Assembly (NCBI RefSeq): GCF_024448895.1
Contig: NZ_JAMOIC010000014.1
Coordinates: 1-64,000, forward strand
Reading direction: 5' to 3'
Length of the DNA: 64,000 bases
Source: Stutzerimonas stutzeri
GTDB taxonomy: Bacteria; Pseudomonadota; Gammaproteobacteria; Pseudomonadales; Pseudomonadaceae
The notes beneath the pieces are model-generated. The model had not been told where the DNA came from. It did no database searches and saw only the letters and a program-made list of their open reading frames with translations. This document shows, piece after piece, positions 52,325-63,584 of the stretch. A program made the translations under genes and the position numbers. How positions within the stretch are numbered: position 1 is the first letter of the stretch; the number at the start of each line of letters is the position of its first letter.

Positions 52325-53698
52325 ATGACCTCACGCTACGTAATCAACGCTTCGGTAAGCCCCAAGGGCAGCCTCGAAACCTTGTCACAACGGGAAGTCC
52401 AGCAACTGAGCGAAGCCGGTTCCGGCAGCACCTATACGCTGTTCCGCCAGTGCGCGCTGGCGATCCTCAACACCGGTGCGCGCATCGACAATGCCAAGAC
52501 CGTGCTCGAAGCCTATGACGACTTCGAAGTGCGTATCCATCAGCAGGATCGCGGCGTGCGGCTGGAGCTGCTGAATGCCCCGGCCGATGCCTTTGTCGAT
52601 GGAGAGATGATCGCCAGCACCCGCGAGATGCTCTTCAGCGCGCTACGCGACATCGTCTACACCGAAAGCGAACTGGGCAGCCCGCGGATCGATCTGACCA
52701 GCTCTCAGGGCATCACCGACTACGTCTTCCACCTGCTGCGCAACGCCCGCACGCTGAGGCCCGGCGCCGAGCCGAACATGGTGGTCTGCTGGGGCGGACA
52801 CTCGATCAGCACCGAGGAATACAAGTACAGCAAGCGGGTCGGCCACGAGCTTGGCCTGCGCAACCTGAACATCTGCACAGGCTGCGGACCGGGCGTGATG
52901 AAGGGCCCGATGAAGGGCGCAACCATTGCTCACGCCAAGCAGCGCATCGCTGGCGGTCGCTACCTGGGCCTGACCGAGCCGGGCATCATCGCCGCCGAGG
53001 CGCCGAATCCGATCGTCAATGAGCTGGTCATCCTGCCGGACATCGAAAAGCGTCTTGAAGCCTTCGTCCGCGTGGGTCACGGCATCATCATCTTCCCTGG
53101 CGGCGTCGGCACGGCCGAAGAGTTTCTCTACCTGCTGGGTATCCTGCTGCACCCGGACAACCGCGAGGTGCCCTTCCCGGTCATCCTCACCGGCCCGGAA
53201 AGCGCAGCGCCCTATCTGCAGCAGCTGCGCAACTTCGTCGGCGCCACGCTTGGCGAGAAGGCTCAGAGCCTGTACCAGATCGTCATCGATGACCCGGCCG
53301 AAGTCGCGCGGCAGATGGTCGAGGGCCTGAAAGCGGTCAAGCAGTTCCGCCGCGAGCGCAACGATGCCTTTCACTTCAACTGGCTGCTGAAGATCGAAGA
53401 AGGCTTCCAGTACCCCTTCGATCCCACCCACGAAAACATGGCCAGCCTTCAGCTGACCCGAGATGTTCCGGCACACCTGCTGGCAGCGAATCTGCGCCGG
53501 GCATTTTCCGGAATCGTCGCCGGTAACGTGAAGGACAAGGGCATCCGCCGCATCGAAGAATTCGGCCGCTACGAGATCCACGGCGACCCGACGATCATGA
53601 AGCCACTGGATGAACTGCTGCAGGCCTTCGTCGAGCAGCATCGGATGAAGCTACCGGGCGGTCGGCCGTACGAGCCGTGCTACCGAGTAGTGACCTGA
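52325..53698 (+). CDS. ppnN: Pyrimidine/purine nucleotide 5'-monophosphate nucleosidase PpnN
   Basis: 457 residues (E. coli PpnN/YgdH has 454). The LOG-family nucleotide-binding motifs are NICTGCGPGVMKGPMKGA and IIFPGGVGTAEEFLYLLG; the long N- and C-terminal extensions distinguish PpnN from small LOG proteins. It cleaves nucleoside monophosphates to base and ribose-5-phosphate and is activated by (p)ppGpp in E. coli. The start MTSRYVINASVSPKG was chosen by homology; the frame extends 51 codons upstream without support. It is probably a separate transcription unit. Confidence 0.93.
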   Translation: MTSRYVINASVSPKGSLETLSQREVQQLSEAGSGSTYTLFRQCALAILNTGARIDNAKTVLEAYDDFEVRIHQQDRGVRLELLNAPADAFVDGEMIASTREMLFSALRDIVYTESELGSPRIDLTSSQGITDYVFHLLRNARTLRPGAEPNMVVCWGGHSISTEEYKYSKRVGHELGLRNLNICTGCGPGVMKGPMKGATIAHAKQRIAGGRYLGLTEPGIIAAEAPNPIVNELVILPDIEKRLEAFVRVGHGIIIFPGGVGTAEEFLYLLGILLHPDNREVPFPVILTGPESAAPYLQQLRNFVGATLGEKAQSLYQIVIDDPAEVARQMVEGLKAVKQFRRERNDAFHFNWLLKIEEGFQYPFDPTHENMASLQLTRDVPAHLLAANLRRAFSGIVAGNVKDKGIRRIEEFGRYEIHGDPTIMKPLDELLQAFVEQHRMKLPGGRPYEPCYRVVT

Positions 53699-53750
53699 TA
53701 TCAGAAAGGGCCCTGATGGCTATCGTCGCCCGGCCAAACGCTACGCGGTA

Positions 53751-53940
53751 AACGTAGGGTGGGCTTCAGCCCACCGGGCGGTTGGTCGGTTGCAGAGGGC
53801 GGAACGGGGCACGGAAGCATCTGGCGGGCTAAATCCCACTCCACGGGTTCGTCCGGCCGGGCCCCGGTGATGTACCGGTGGATGTAGATTGGCTTAGCCG
53901 AAGGCGTAATCCGACGGCTCGAAGGCGTAATCCAAACCGC
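53751..53940. repeat. REP-like repeats between ppnN and nrdJb
   Basis: Contains CGTAGGGTGGGCTTCAGCCCACC (a hairpin, about 53753-53775) and two copies of CGAAGGCGTAATCC (near 53900 and 53921). There is no gene here. The hairpin may help stop converging transcription from ppnN and nrdJb. Confidence 0.55.
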
Positions 53941-54636
53941 TCACCCACACTTCGAATTGCCGCAATTCAGGCAAGTCGCGCAGCCGTCCATCTGCACCAC
54001 TGCCTGGGTATTGCACTTGCTGCACAGTTGCGCGCCGGCGGGAAAGCCTTCGCCCGGCTCCACCGTCACGGCGCCCTGGCTGGCCTCGTAGGCGGCGCGC
54101 TTTTCGGCCAGGTACTTGACCTGGGTTTCATCCAGGGCATGGCCTTCGAGCATGCCGATATGAATCAAGTGACGTTCCAGCACGCCGCCAATCTCGGCGA
54201 CGATGGACGGCATGTAGACGCCGCCTTTCTTCAGATAGCCGCCACGCGGATCGAACACCGCCTTCAACTCCTCGACCAGAAAGGTGCAATCGCCACCCTT
54301 ACGGAACACCGCGGACATGATCCGGGTGAGCGCGACGATCCACTGGAAATGGTCCATGTTCTTGGAGTTGATGAAGATCTCGAACGGCCGGCGCTGTTCA
54401 TGGGGCGTACCGGCGTTGAGGACGACATCATTCACGGTGACGTAAAGCGCGTGCTCGAACAGCGGCGATTTGATCTTGTAGGTCATGCCGACCAGTGTTT
54501 CCGGACGCTGGAGACTTTCATCCATCTCCACCACGCTGACCTTTCCAGTCGTGTTTTCAGCGGTGACGGCAGGACGCTCCAAGGTCTCGTCGACGACCTT
54601 GAAGCCCTTGATGCGTTGAGTGATCTTGACGGTCAT
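53941..54636 (-). CDS. nrdJb: Class II ribonucleotide reductase, C-terminal subunit NrdJb
   Basis: 231 residues. It starts MTVKITQRIKGFKVV and ends in a Cys-rich tail (CSKCN ... CATCLNCGNSKCG) that supplies the redox-active and zinc-type cysteines used to re-reduce the catalytic subunit. In Pseudomonas the B12-dependent reductase is split into NrdJa and NrdJb, both required. It lies 50 bases downstream of nrdJa on the same strand. Confidence 0.94.
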   Translation of the reverse strand: MTVKITQRIKGFKVVDETLERPAVTAENTTGKVSVVEMDESLQRPETLVGMTYKIKSPLFEHALYVTVNDVVLNAGTPHEQRRPFEIFINSKNMDHFQWIVALTRIMSAVFRKGGDCTFLVEELKAVFDPRGGYLKKGGVYMPSIVAEIGGVLERHLIHIGMLEGHALDETQVKYLAEKRAAYEASQGAVTVEPGEGFPAGAQLCSKCNTQAVVQMDGCATCLNCGNSKCG

Positions 54637-54686
54637 TACAGGTTCTCCACCCAGACGGCACGGGCCGTCCGGTTATCAGTCGGGGC

Positions 54687-56837
54687 TCAATACTTGCCGT
54701 AGTAGCCTTCTTTCAAGGCGTCGAACAGGTTGGCGGCGGAATTGACCTCGCCGTCGTACTCGACCTCTTCATTGCCTTTGAGCTCGACCACGCTGCCGTC
54801 TTCTAGAATGAAGCGGTACAGGGTCTTCTCGAGATCAGCTTCCTTGACCAGCACGCCCTGGAACGCCGCCGGATTGAAACGGAAGGTGGTGCAGCCTTTC
54901 AGCCCCTGCCGCCAGGCGTAGCGGTAGATGTCCTTGAAGGCTTCGAAGGGATAATCGGTGGGCACGTTGGCGGTCTTGGAAATCGACGAGTCGACCCATT
55001 TCTGCGCCGCGGCCTGGATATCGACGTGCTGGGTCGGGGTGACATCGTCGGCGGTGATGAAATAGTCCGGCAGCTGCTCGCCCGGCTCGTTCGAGCCCGG
55101 CTTGGCGCGCGAATTGATCAGCGTGCGATAGGCCAGCAGTTCGTAGCTGAACACTTCGATCTTTTCCTTGGCTTTGCGCCCGGCACGGATCAGGTTGCGC
55201 GAGTAGTGATGGGCGAAACTGGGTTCGATGCCATTGGAGGCATTATTGGCCAGGCTCAGGCTGATGGTGCCGGTAGGGGCGATGGAGCTGTGATGGGTGA
55301 AGCGCGCGCCCTGTTCGGCCAGCTGATCGATCAGCTCGGGGGCGTATTCGGCAATCTTCTGCATGTAGCGTGAGTATTTGGCGTGCAGTACGCGGCCCGC
55401 TACCTGGTCGCCGAGCTTGTAGCCGTCCGTCACCATTTCAGGGCGCTTGCGCAGCATTTCGGCGGTGACCTCAAAGGTCTCGGTCAGCAGCGGCGCGGGA
55501 CCTTTTTCCTTGGAAAGCTCCAACGCCACCTCCCAGCCGACCAGCGCCATTTCGCGGGCCACTTCTTCGGTAAAGACGCAGGCTTCAGGGCTGCCGTAAC
55601 GCAGCTTGAGCAGCGTCAACGTAGAGCCGAGCCCGAGAAAACCCATACCGTGGCGGCGTTTGCTCTCGATCTCGTGGCGTTGCTGAGCCAGCGGCAAGCC
55701 GTTTATCTCGACGACGTTGTCGAGCATGCGGGTGAACAGGCGCACCACTTCACGGTACTTGTCCCAGTCGAAACGCGCATCGGCACCAAAGGGGTCGATG
55801 ACGAAGCTGGTCAGGTTGATCGAGCCCAGCAGGCAGGAGCCATAGGGCGGCAGCGGCTGCTCGCCGCAAGGGTTGGTGGCGCGGATCGCTTCGCACCACC
55901 AGTTGTTGTTCAGCTGGTTGACCCGGTCGATGAGGATGAAGCCCGGCTCGGCATAATCGTAGGTGGAGACCATGATCATGTCCCACAGATGCCGCGCCTT
56001 GACCCGCCCATAAATCTTGCAGGCCACCAAGCCGTCGTCCCGGACGATGTAACCCTCATGGCTTGGCCACTCGCGCCACACCACCTGCTCCGAGTCGTCG
56101 AGATCAAGCTCGGCTTTTTCCTTAAGGTGCAGGGGAAAGATCAGCGGCCAGTCGGCGTCTTGATCTACCGCCTGCATGAATTCGTCGGTGATCAGCAGGC
56201 TGAGGTTGAACTGGCGCAACCGGCCGTCTTCACGCTTGGCGCGGATGAACTCGCGGACATCCGGATGGCCAACGTCAAAAGTGCCCATCTGCGCGCCACG
56301 GCGACCGCCGGCGGAGCTGACGGTGAAGCACATCTTGTCGAAGATATCCATGAACGACAGCGGCCCGCTGGTATGCGCGCCTGCGCCGGAAACAAAGGAG
56401 CCGCGCGGCCGCAAGGTGCTGAATTCATAGCCGATGCCACAGCCGGCCTTGAGGGTCAGGCCGGCCTCGTGAACCTTGCCGAGGATGTCGTCCATCGAAT
56501 CGGTGATGGTGCCCGAAACGGTGCAGTTGATCGTCGAGGTGGCCGGTTTGTAATCCTGCGCGCCGGCATTGGAAATGATCCGCCCGGCGGGGATGGCGCC
56601 GTTGCGCAGCGCCCAGAGAAACTGCTGATACCAGCGTTCGCGAGTGTCGTCCTTTTCCACATCAGCAAGCGCGCGCGCAACCCGTTGCCAGGTAGCGTCG
56701 ACGCTGTCATCGACGGCGCTGCCGTCCTTGCGCGTCAGGCGGTATTTCTGTGCCCAGATGTCTTCGGAAGCCGCCTGCAGGGCGATATCGGGGGTGGTTC
56801 TAGTCTCTGCCGCGATCGGCCCGTCCGTCTTCGCCAT
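54687..56837 (-). CDS. nrdJa: Class II (adenosylcobalamin) ribonucleotide reductase NrdJa
   Basis: 716 residues. Active-site landmarks are STINCTVSGT (first redox Cys), ATNPCGEQPLPPYGSCLLGSINL (radical Cys and Glu in NPCGE) and the phosphate-binding APTGTISL. It makes deoxynucleotides with or without oxygen, using cobalamin. The start MAKTDGP was preferred; a GTG 14 codons upstream is possible. No cobalamin riboswitch or clear NrdR box was found in the 150 bases upstream. Together with nrdJb it restores the order seen in P. aeruginosa after the lipid/ppnN insertion. Confidence 0.95.
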   Translation of the reverse strand: MAKTDGPIAAETRTTPDIALQAASEDIWAQKYRLTRKDGSAVDDSVDATWQRVARALADVEKDDTRERWYQQFLWALRNGAIPAGRIISNAGAQDYKPATSTINCTVSGTITDSMDDILGKVHEAGLTLKAGCGIGYEFSTLRPRGSFVSGAGAHTSGPLSFMDIFDKMCFTVSSAGGRRGAQMGTFDVGHPDVREFIRAKREDGRLRQFNLSLLITDEFMQAVDQDADWPLIFPLHLKEKAELDLDDSEQVVWREWPSHEGYIVRDDGLVACKIYGRVKARHLWDMIMVSTYDYAEPGFILIDRVNQLNNNWWCEAIRATNPCGEQPLPPYGSCLLGSINLTSFVIDPFGADARFDWDKYREVVRLFTRMLDNVVEINGLPLAQQRHEIESKRRHGMGFLGLGSTLTLLKLRYGSPEACVFTEEVAREMALVGWEVALELSKEKGPAPLLTETFEVTAEMLRKRPEMVTDGYKLGDQVAGRVLHAKYSRYMQKIAEYAPELIDQLAEQGARFTHHSSIAPTGTISLSLANNASNGIEPSFAHHYSRNLIRAGRKAKEKIEVFSYELLAYRTLINSRAKPGSNEPGEQLPDYFITADDVTPTQHVDIQAAAQKWVDSSISKTANVPTDYPFEAFKDIYRYAWRQGLKGCTTFRFNPAAFQGVLVKEADLEKTLYRFILEDGSVVELKGNEEVEYDGEVNSAANLFDALKEGYYGKY

Positions 56838-56947
56838 GCGCTGCGCATCCTCGTGTCGATGGTGTGGAAACCAAAGCACGAAGCATAGACATGGGTACGG
56901 GATGGGATATGACGCATATCAAGTCGCCGACGGACGACTCATCTAAG

Positions 56948-56975
56948 CGCCCAACGGCTGAGCGGCCGTTGGGCG
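56948..56975 (-). terminator. Hairpin downstream of znuA
   Basis: An 11-bp perfect stem CGCCCAACGGC/GCCGTTGGGCG with a six-base loop, 13 bases after the znuA stop. The downstream T-content is poor (CTTAGAT), so it is a plausible but weak terminator. Confidence 0.5.
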
Positions 56976-56987
56976 ATCAGACATGGA

Positions 56988-58082
56988 TCAGAGGGATTCC
57001 AGGCAACCGGCCAGCGAGCTACCGAGGTTATCGATCAGTTGCTCATAGCCCCCGGCGGTGGCGTCGATGCCATAGCCCAGAGCATCCAGCGCAGCGACTT
57101 TTACCGGCAGACCCCGGGTCAAGCTGTCCGCCAGCCGTGGTTGAATCGGCGGCTCGTAGAACACGCAGCTCGGGCCTGCCTGCTCGAGACGCTCGCGCAT
57201 TGAGGCAACGTGACGCGCCCCTGGCTGGGCCTCACCACCGGCACTGAAAACACCGGTGTGTTTGATGCCGTAGGCCGCCTCGAAATAATCGTAGGCCTCA
57301 TGAAAGACGAAAAAAGGCTTGGTGCGCGTTTCACCCAGACGCTTGCCCAGGCGCTCGTCGAGTGCATTCAGCCGCTGCTTGAATGTGCTGAGATTGGTTT
57401 CGTAGCGCTTGGCATTGTCGGGATCGGCCTTTGCCATGTCCCGCGCCATGGCTTCTGCGATGACGACAGCATTGGTGGGCAACAGCCAGAGGTGCGCATC
57501 CAGGCTGCCGGGGCGATGGTCATGATCATGCTCGTGGGCCGCCGTTGCGGGCGCGGGGACCTGCGGTTCGTCATGTTCATGCTCGTCATGAGCTTCATGA
57601 GCTTCATGAGCATGGTCATCATGGTCCGCATGTTCATGCTCGTCATGCTCGCTTTCGTCGTGATGCGCGCCATGGTCGTGGCCTTCATGCACGTCACTCG
57701 CAGCATCGCCGAAGTGGCGCAGGGTCAGCTCCGGCAGGGATTGCACGGCCAGACTCGGGCCATTCCGGCCCTTGAGCACCGGACCGAGAAAGCTCTCCAT
57801 GTCCGGGCCGATCCAGTAGAACAGATCGGCGCTGCGGATCTGCCGTACGTCGGACGGACGCAGCGCGTAGTGGTGGGGTGAAGCGCCTGGCGGCAACAGA
57901 ACGGCGGGCTTGCCGGCGCCGTCCTGAACGGCAGCAGCGATCAGCTGCAAAGGCTTGATACTGGTCAGCACCTCAACATCGGCATGGGCCGAGGTGGCGC
58001 ACAAAAGACTGGCAGTCAGAAACAACGGACGCGAAAAAAGACGGAACACGGACAACACTCGATTGAACTGAATGGGTAACAT
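56988..58082 (-). CDS. znuA: Zinc ABC transporter periplasmic binding protein ZnuA
   Basis: 364 residues. A signal peptide ends SAHA-DV. Zinc ligands are His in PGASPHHYALRPSD, His in LDAHLWLLP, His in FFVFHEAYDYF and Asp in ALGYGID. A long His/Asp/Glu-rich loop (about residues 133-190, many HDEHEH units) captures and delivers zinc and is longer than the E. coli loop. It is divergent from zur-znuC-znuB. The ATG at 58082 is only 33 bases from the zur start; a GTG eight codons in is an alternative. Confidence 0.95.
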   Translation of the reverse strand: MLPIQFNRVLSVFRLFSRPLFLTASLLCATSAHADVEVLTSIKPLQLIAAAVQDGAGKPAVLLPPGASPHHYALRPSDVRQIRSADLFYWIGPDMESFLGPVLKGRNGPSLAVQSLPELTLRHFGDAASDVHEGHDHGAHHDESEHDEHEHADHDDHAHEAHEAHDEHEHDEPQVPAPATAAHEHDHDHRPGSLDAHLWLLPTNAVVIAEAMARDMAKADPDNAKRYETNLSTFKQRLNALDERLGKRLGETRTKPFFVFHEAYDYFEAAYGIKHTGVFSAGGEAQPGARHVASMRERLEQAGPSCVFYEPPIQPRLADSLTRGLPVKVAALDALGYGIDATAGGYEQLIDNLGSSLAGCLESL

Positions 58083-58090
58083 AATAACGT
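58076..58090. promoter_or_regulatory. Candidate Zur site between znuA and zur
   Basis: The AT-rich, imperfectly dyad sequence GTAACATAATAACGT overlaps the znuA start codon in the 32-base divergent gap. It resembles half of the Zur consensus (TGTTATA-type) but symmetry is poor, so the site is only a candidate. Confidence 0.35.
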
Positions 58091-58114
58091 CTCTAAGCCA
58101 CCTCGTCTCCGCTC

Positions 58115-58600
58115 ATGCCCAAGTCCCCGCTGGCCTGCACGCCCCACGACCACGATCACTGCGTCAGTCATGCACTGGCCGAAGCCGATCAGCTTTGCGC
58201 GCGCTCCGGTGTGCGCCTCACCGCGCTGCGTAAACGGGTGCTGGAACTGGTCTGGCAAAGCCACAAGCCGTTGGGGGCCTACGACATCCTCGCCGAGCTG
58301 ACGGCCCAGGACGGCCGCCGCGCCGCGCCGCCCACCGTTTACCGCGCGTTGGATTTCCTGCTGGAAAACGGGCTGGTGCATCGCATCGCATCGCTCAACG
58401 CCTTCATGGGCTGCAACCATCCGGCGCACCCGCATCAAGGCCAGTTCCTGATCTGTCGCAATTGCCACACGGCCATCGAGCTTGAGCAGGCGGCGATCAG
58501 CGGCGCCATCGATCAGGCGGCGCGCGGCGTGGGTTTCCAGGTCGAAGGCCAGACGGTGGAAGTGGTCGGGCTGTGCGAACAGTGCTGTAAAGCAGCATGA
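58115..58600 (+). CDS. zur: Zinc uptake regulator Zur
   Basis: A 161-residue Fur-family repressor. The winged helix is around [16 protein letters not shown] and [19 protein letters not shown]; the structural zinc site is CRNC plus CEQC, and the HDHDHC N-terminus and HPAHPHQ add metal ligands. With zinc bound it represses znuA and its own operon. In P. aeruginosa the same gene (np20) lies here. It overlaps znuC by four bases. Confidence 0.95.
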   Translation: MPKSPLACTPHDHDHCVSHALAEADQLCARSGVRLTALRKRVLELVWQSHKPLGAYDILAELTAQDGRRAAPPTVYRALDFLLENGLVHRIASLNAFMGCNHPAHPHQGQFLICRNCHTAIELEQAAISGAIDQAARGVGFQVEGQTVEVVGLCEQCCKAA

Positions 58601-59367
58601 GTGAAGCGCTGATCCGCCTGGATGACATCCACGTGCGCTTTGCCAAGCAGGCGGTGCTCGAAGGTGCCGAGCTGCAGGTGCACCGCGGCGAAATCGTTAC
58701 CCTGATCGGCCCCAACGGTGCTGGCAAGACCACCTTGGTGCGCGCCGTGCTCGGGCTGCTCAAGCCCGACAGCGGCAGCGTTTGGCGCAAGCCGCGCCTG
58801 CGCGTTGGCTATATGCCGCAGAAGCTGCACGTTGACCCCACGCTGCCACTGTCGGTGCTGCGCTTCCTGCGTCTGGTCCCGGGAGTGGATCGCGCCGGCG
58901 CGCTGGCGGCGCTGGACGAAGTCGGTGCTGAAGACGTCATCGACAGTCCGTTGCAGTCGGTCTCGGGTGGCGAGATGCAACGGGTGCTGCTGGCCCGCGC
59001 ACTGCTCCGTGAACCGGAACTGCTGGTCCTTGACGAGCCCGTGCAGGGGGTTGATGTCTCCGGTCAGGCCGAGCTCTACCGGCTGATCGGCCGTTTGCGC
59101 GACCGTTACGGCTGCGGCGTGCTGATGGTCTCCCACGACCTGCATCTGGTGATGAGTTCCACCGATCAGGTGGTCTGCCTGAACCGCCACGTCTGCTGCT
59201 CCGGCCATCCGGAGCAGGTCAGTACTGATCCGGCTTTCGTCGAACTGTTTGGTCAGGACGCCCGCAGCCTGGCGATCTATCACCACCAGCACGACCATAG
59301 CCATGACCTGCACGGCAGCGTGGTAACCGGCAAACCCCACGTCCACGGCCCGAACTGCAAACATTGA
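58597..59367 (+). CDS. znuC: Zinc ABC transporter ATPase ZnuC
   Basis: A 256-residue ABC ATPase with Walker A GPNGAGKT, signature VSGGEMQR, Walker B LLVLDEP and the switch His in MVSHDLHLV. The C-terminus is His-rich ([22 protein letters not shown]), typical of ZnuC. It energises zinc import through ZnuB. It overlaps zur and znuB by four bases each. Confidence 0.96.
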   Translation: MSEALIRLDDIHVRFAKQAVLEGAELQVHRGEIVTLIGPNGAGKTTLVRAVLGLLKPDSGSVWRKPRLRVGYMPQKLHVDPTLPLSVLRFLRLVPGVDRAGALAALDEVGAEDVIDSPLQSVSGGEMQRVLLARALLREPELLVLDEPVQGVDVSGQAELYRLIGRLRDRYGCGVLMVSHDLHLVMSSTDQVVCLNRHVCCSGHPEQVSTDPAFVELFGQDARSLAIYHHQHDHSHDLHGSVVTGKPHVHGPNCKH

Positions 59368-60158
59368 TCGACATGCCCGACTTCTTACTTAACGCCCTGC
59401 TCGCCGGCCTCGCCCTGGCGTTGGTAGCCGGCCCGCTTGGCTCCTTCGTGGTCTGGCGGCGCATGGCCTACTTTGGCGACACGCTGTCCCACTCGGCCTT
59501 GCTCGGCGTAGCGCTGGGGCTGATGCTGGAGGTCAACCTGACTCTCGCGGTAACGGTCTGCTGCGTGCTGCTCGCGGTGCTGCTGGTGACCCTGCAACAG
59601 CGCCAGCCGCTGGCCTCGGACACGCTGCTGGGCATTCTCGCCCACAGCAGCCTGTCGCTCGGCCTGGTGTCGCTGAGCTTCATGCAGGACGTGCGGATCG
59701 ACCTCATGGGTTATCTGTTTGGCGATCTGCTGGCCGTCACCCCCAACGATCTGGCGTGGATCGTTGGCGGTTGCGCGCTGGTGCTGCTGGTCCTCATTCC
59801 GCTGTGGCGTCCGCTGCTGGCCGTCACCGTGCATGAAGAGCTGGCAAAGGTCGAAGGCCTGCCAGTCGCCGCCATCCGCCTGTCGCTGATGCTGCTGATC
59901 GCGATGGTGATTGCCGTGGCGATGAAGATCGTCGGCGTGCTCCTGATCACCTCGCTGCTGATCATTCCCGCGGCCGCCGCGCAACGTCACGCCCGCACGC
60001 CGGAACAGATGGCCCTGGGCGCAAGCCTGCTGGGGCTGCTGGCGGTGTGCTGCGGCCTCTCGCTGTCCTGGTATCAGGACACACCGGCAGGGCCGTCCAT
60101 CGTCGTGTCCGCCGCGGCGATGTTCCTGCTCAGCTTTGCCTGGCCGCGTCGGAACTAG
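59364..60158 (+). CDS. znuB: Zinc ABC transporter permease ZnuB
   Basis: A 264-residue inner-membrane permease of the ABC-3 family with about eight helices; [30 protein letters not shown] and [20 protein letters not shown]-type motifs are present. It is translationally coupled to znuC. A metallopeptidase-like gene follows four bases after the stop. Confidence 0.95.
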   Translation: MIDMPDFLLNALLAGLALALVAGPLGSFVVWRRMAYFGDTLSHSALLGVALGLMLEVNLTLAVTVCCVLLAVLLVTLQQRQPLASDTLLGILAHSSLSLGLVSLSFMQDVRIDLMGYLFGDLLAVTPNDLAWIVGGCALVLLVLIPLWRPLLAVTVHEELAKVEGLPVAAIRLSLMLLIAMVIAVAMKIVGVLLITSLLIIPAAAAQRHARTPEQMALGASLLGLLAVCCGLSLSWYQDTPAGPSIVVSAAAMFLLSFAWPRRN

Positions 60159-60162
60159 ACCG

Positions 60163-60669
60163 ATGACAGCACTGAGATACCTGCAGGGCTATCCGGAGCC
60201 GTTGCAGGATCAGGTCCGCCGAATGATCGAGGAGCAGCGCCTCGGCGAGTACCTCGAGCGACGCTATCCGCAACGCCATCAGGTGCAGAGCGACAAGGCG
60301 CTGTATGGCTATGTCCAGCAATTGCGCCAGAGCCACCTGAAAAGCGCACCGAGCATCGACAAGGTGCTCTACGACAACCGGCTGGACCTCACGCACCGCG
60401 CGCTCGGCCTGCACACCGCCGTGTCGCGCGTGCAGGGCGGCAAGCTCAAGGCCAAGAAGGAGATTCGCGTTGCCGCGCTGTTCAAGGAAGCGGCGCCGGA
60501 GTTTCTGCAGATGATCGTGGTGCACGAACTGGCACACCTGCGCGAGAGTGATCACAACCGCGCGTTCTACAAGCTCTGCGAACACATGATGCCCGGCTAT
60601 GCCCAGACCGAATTCGACCTGCGCTGCTACCTGCACTGGCGCGAGCTGACAGACCAAGCGCCTAAGTAA
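60163..60669 (+). CDS. YgjP-like metallopeptidase-type protein (HELAH)
   Basis: 168 residues with a zincin motif HELAH (121-125) and a third His at 131 (RESDHNRAFY), matching the YgjP/DUF45-type M48-related family. Start ATG 60163 follows the znuB stop by four bases, so it is probably the last gene of the zur-znuCB operon, as in P. aeruginosa. Zinc-linked regulation is therefore likely. The substrate is unknown; a YgjP homologue is described as a nucleotide pyrophosphatase. Confidence 0.82.
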   Translation: MTALRYLQGYPEPLQDQVRRMIEEQRLGEYLERRYPQRHQVQSDKALYGYVQQLRQSHLKSAPSIDKVLYDNRLDLTHRALGLHTAVSRVQGGKLKAKKEIRVAALFKEAAPEFLQMIVVHELAHLRESDHNRAFYKLCEHMMPGYAQTEFDLRCYLHWRELTDQAPK

Positions 60670-60796
60670 GCCCGCGCGCTTCTGGAAGTCATGAAAGTCG
60701 AGGCATGAACGCAAGATTGCCAGCCGAGCAAACAGGAGTGATGCTCGAGCTGAGCAGGGTCGGTAAGCTGCGCTTCTGCCGTCCGAGGAAGCCGTT

Positions 60797-61102
60797 ATGA
60801 TCACTTGCCACGTCAAATATGTAATCGACCCCTACCAACTTCCAGCCTTCGAAAGTTATTCGCGTCTTTGGATTCGGTTGGTCAAGAGAATGGGTGGCCT
60901 GCACCACGGCTACTTTCTTCCGGCCGAGGGGGCAAACAACATTGCTTATTGTCTGTTCAGTTTTCCGAGCCTCTCGGACTATGAGCGGTATCGAAAAGAA
61001 GCTGAAACTGACGCAGAGTGCGTCCGAGCTGTGAATACAGCCTTGGAGAGCAGGTTCATCATCAGTTATGAGCGCACCTTCATGCGTCCAGTGATGGAGT
61101 GA
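60797..61102 (+). CDS. NIPSNAP family protein
   Basis: A 101-residue ferredoxin-like (dimeric alpha-beta barrel) protein: MITCHVKYVIDPYQLPAFESYSRLWIRLVKRMGGLHHGYFLPAEG and a C-terminal SRFIISYERTFMRPV. The function is unknown, though related proteins bind or modify small ligands. GAGGAAGCCGTT precedes the ATG. Base composition is slightly richer in AT than its neighbours, a mild hint of later acquisition. Confidence 0.8.
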   Translation: MITCHVKYVIDPYQLPAFESYSRLWIRLVKRMGGLHHGYFLPAEGANNIAYCLFSFPSLSDYERYRKEAETDAECVRAVNTALESRFIISYERTFMRPVME

Positions 61103-61130
61103 CCTAGCTGGTTTCGCGATGGCTGAACGA

Positions 61131-61153
61131 AAGGGAGCGGTAAACGCTCCCTT
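61131..61153. terminator. Bidirectional terminator hairpin between NIPSNAP and katE
   Basis: A nine-bp stem AAGGGAGCG/CGCTCCCTT with a five-base loop (GTAAA), between the convergent stops of the NIPSNAP gene and katE. The A/T ends of the stem give a short T-run in both directions. Confidence 0.65.
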
Positions 61154-61168
61154 CCTGTGGTGCTCAGA

Positions 61169-63316
<2,148 letters not shown>

Positions 63317-63584
63317 GGGCCTCGGTTAAGCAAAGTGTGCTGAACCGCGAAGGAATCTGGCCGCGATTAGTGGCAGCCGATTACATGATCAATTCACGGT
63401 GTACCGGTTAGTGACCTGTCAAAGCCGCTCAAGGTTGCGCGATGCGACGATTTGCTCAGCCTATCGGAGCAATGGCTTGTCTCAATGAGTTCAGCTGCGC
63501 TACGCCCGCGGCCTGCAAACGCGTAGAATGCACGCCCCTCGCCGACCATCCCGGCGCTTACGACCGCACCCACAAGGTTCGCCC

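Noticed and set aside
55383-56888. 501-codon plus-strand open frame inside nrdJa
   Set aside because: Antisense shadow of nrdJa with no recognisable domain or ribosome-binding site.
56838-56987. Cobalamin riboswitch or NrdR boxes before nrdJa
   Set aside because: The 150-base leader shows neither the B12-box type sequence nor paired NrdR palindromes that I could identify.
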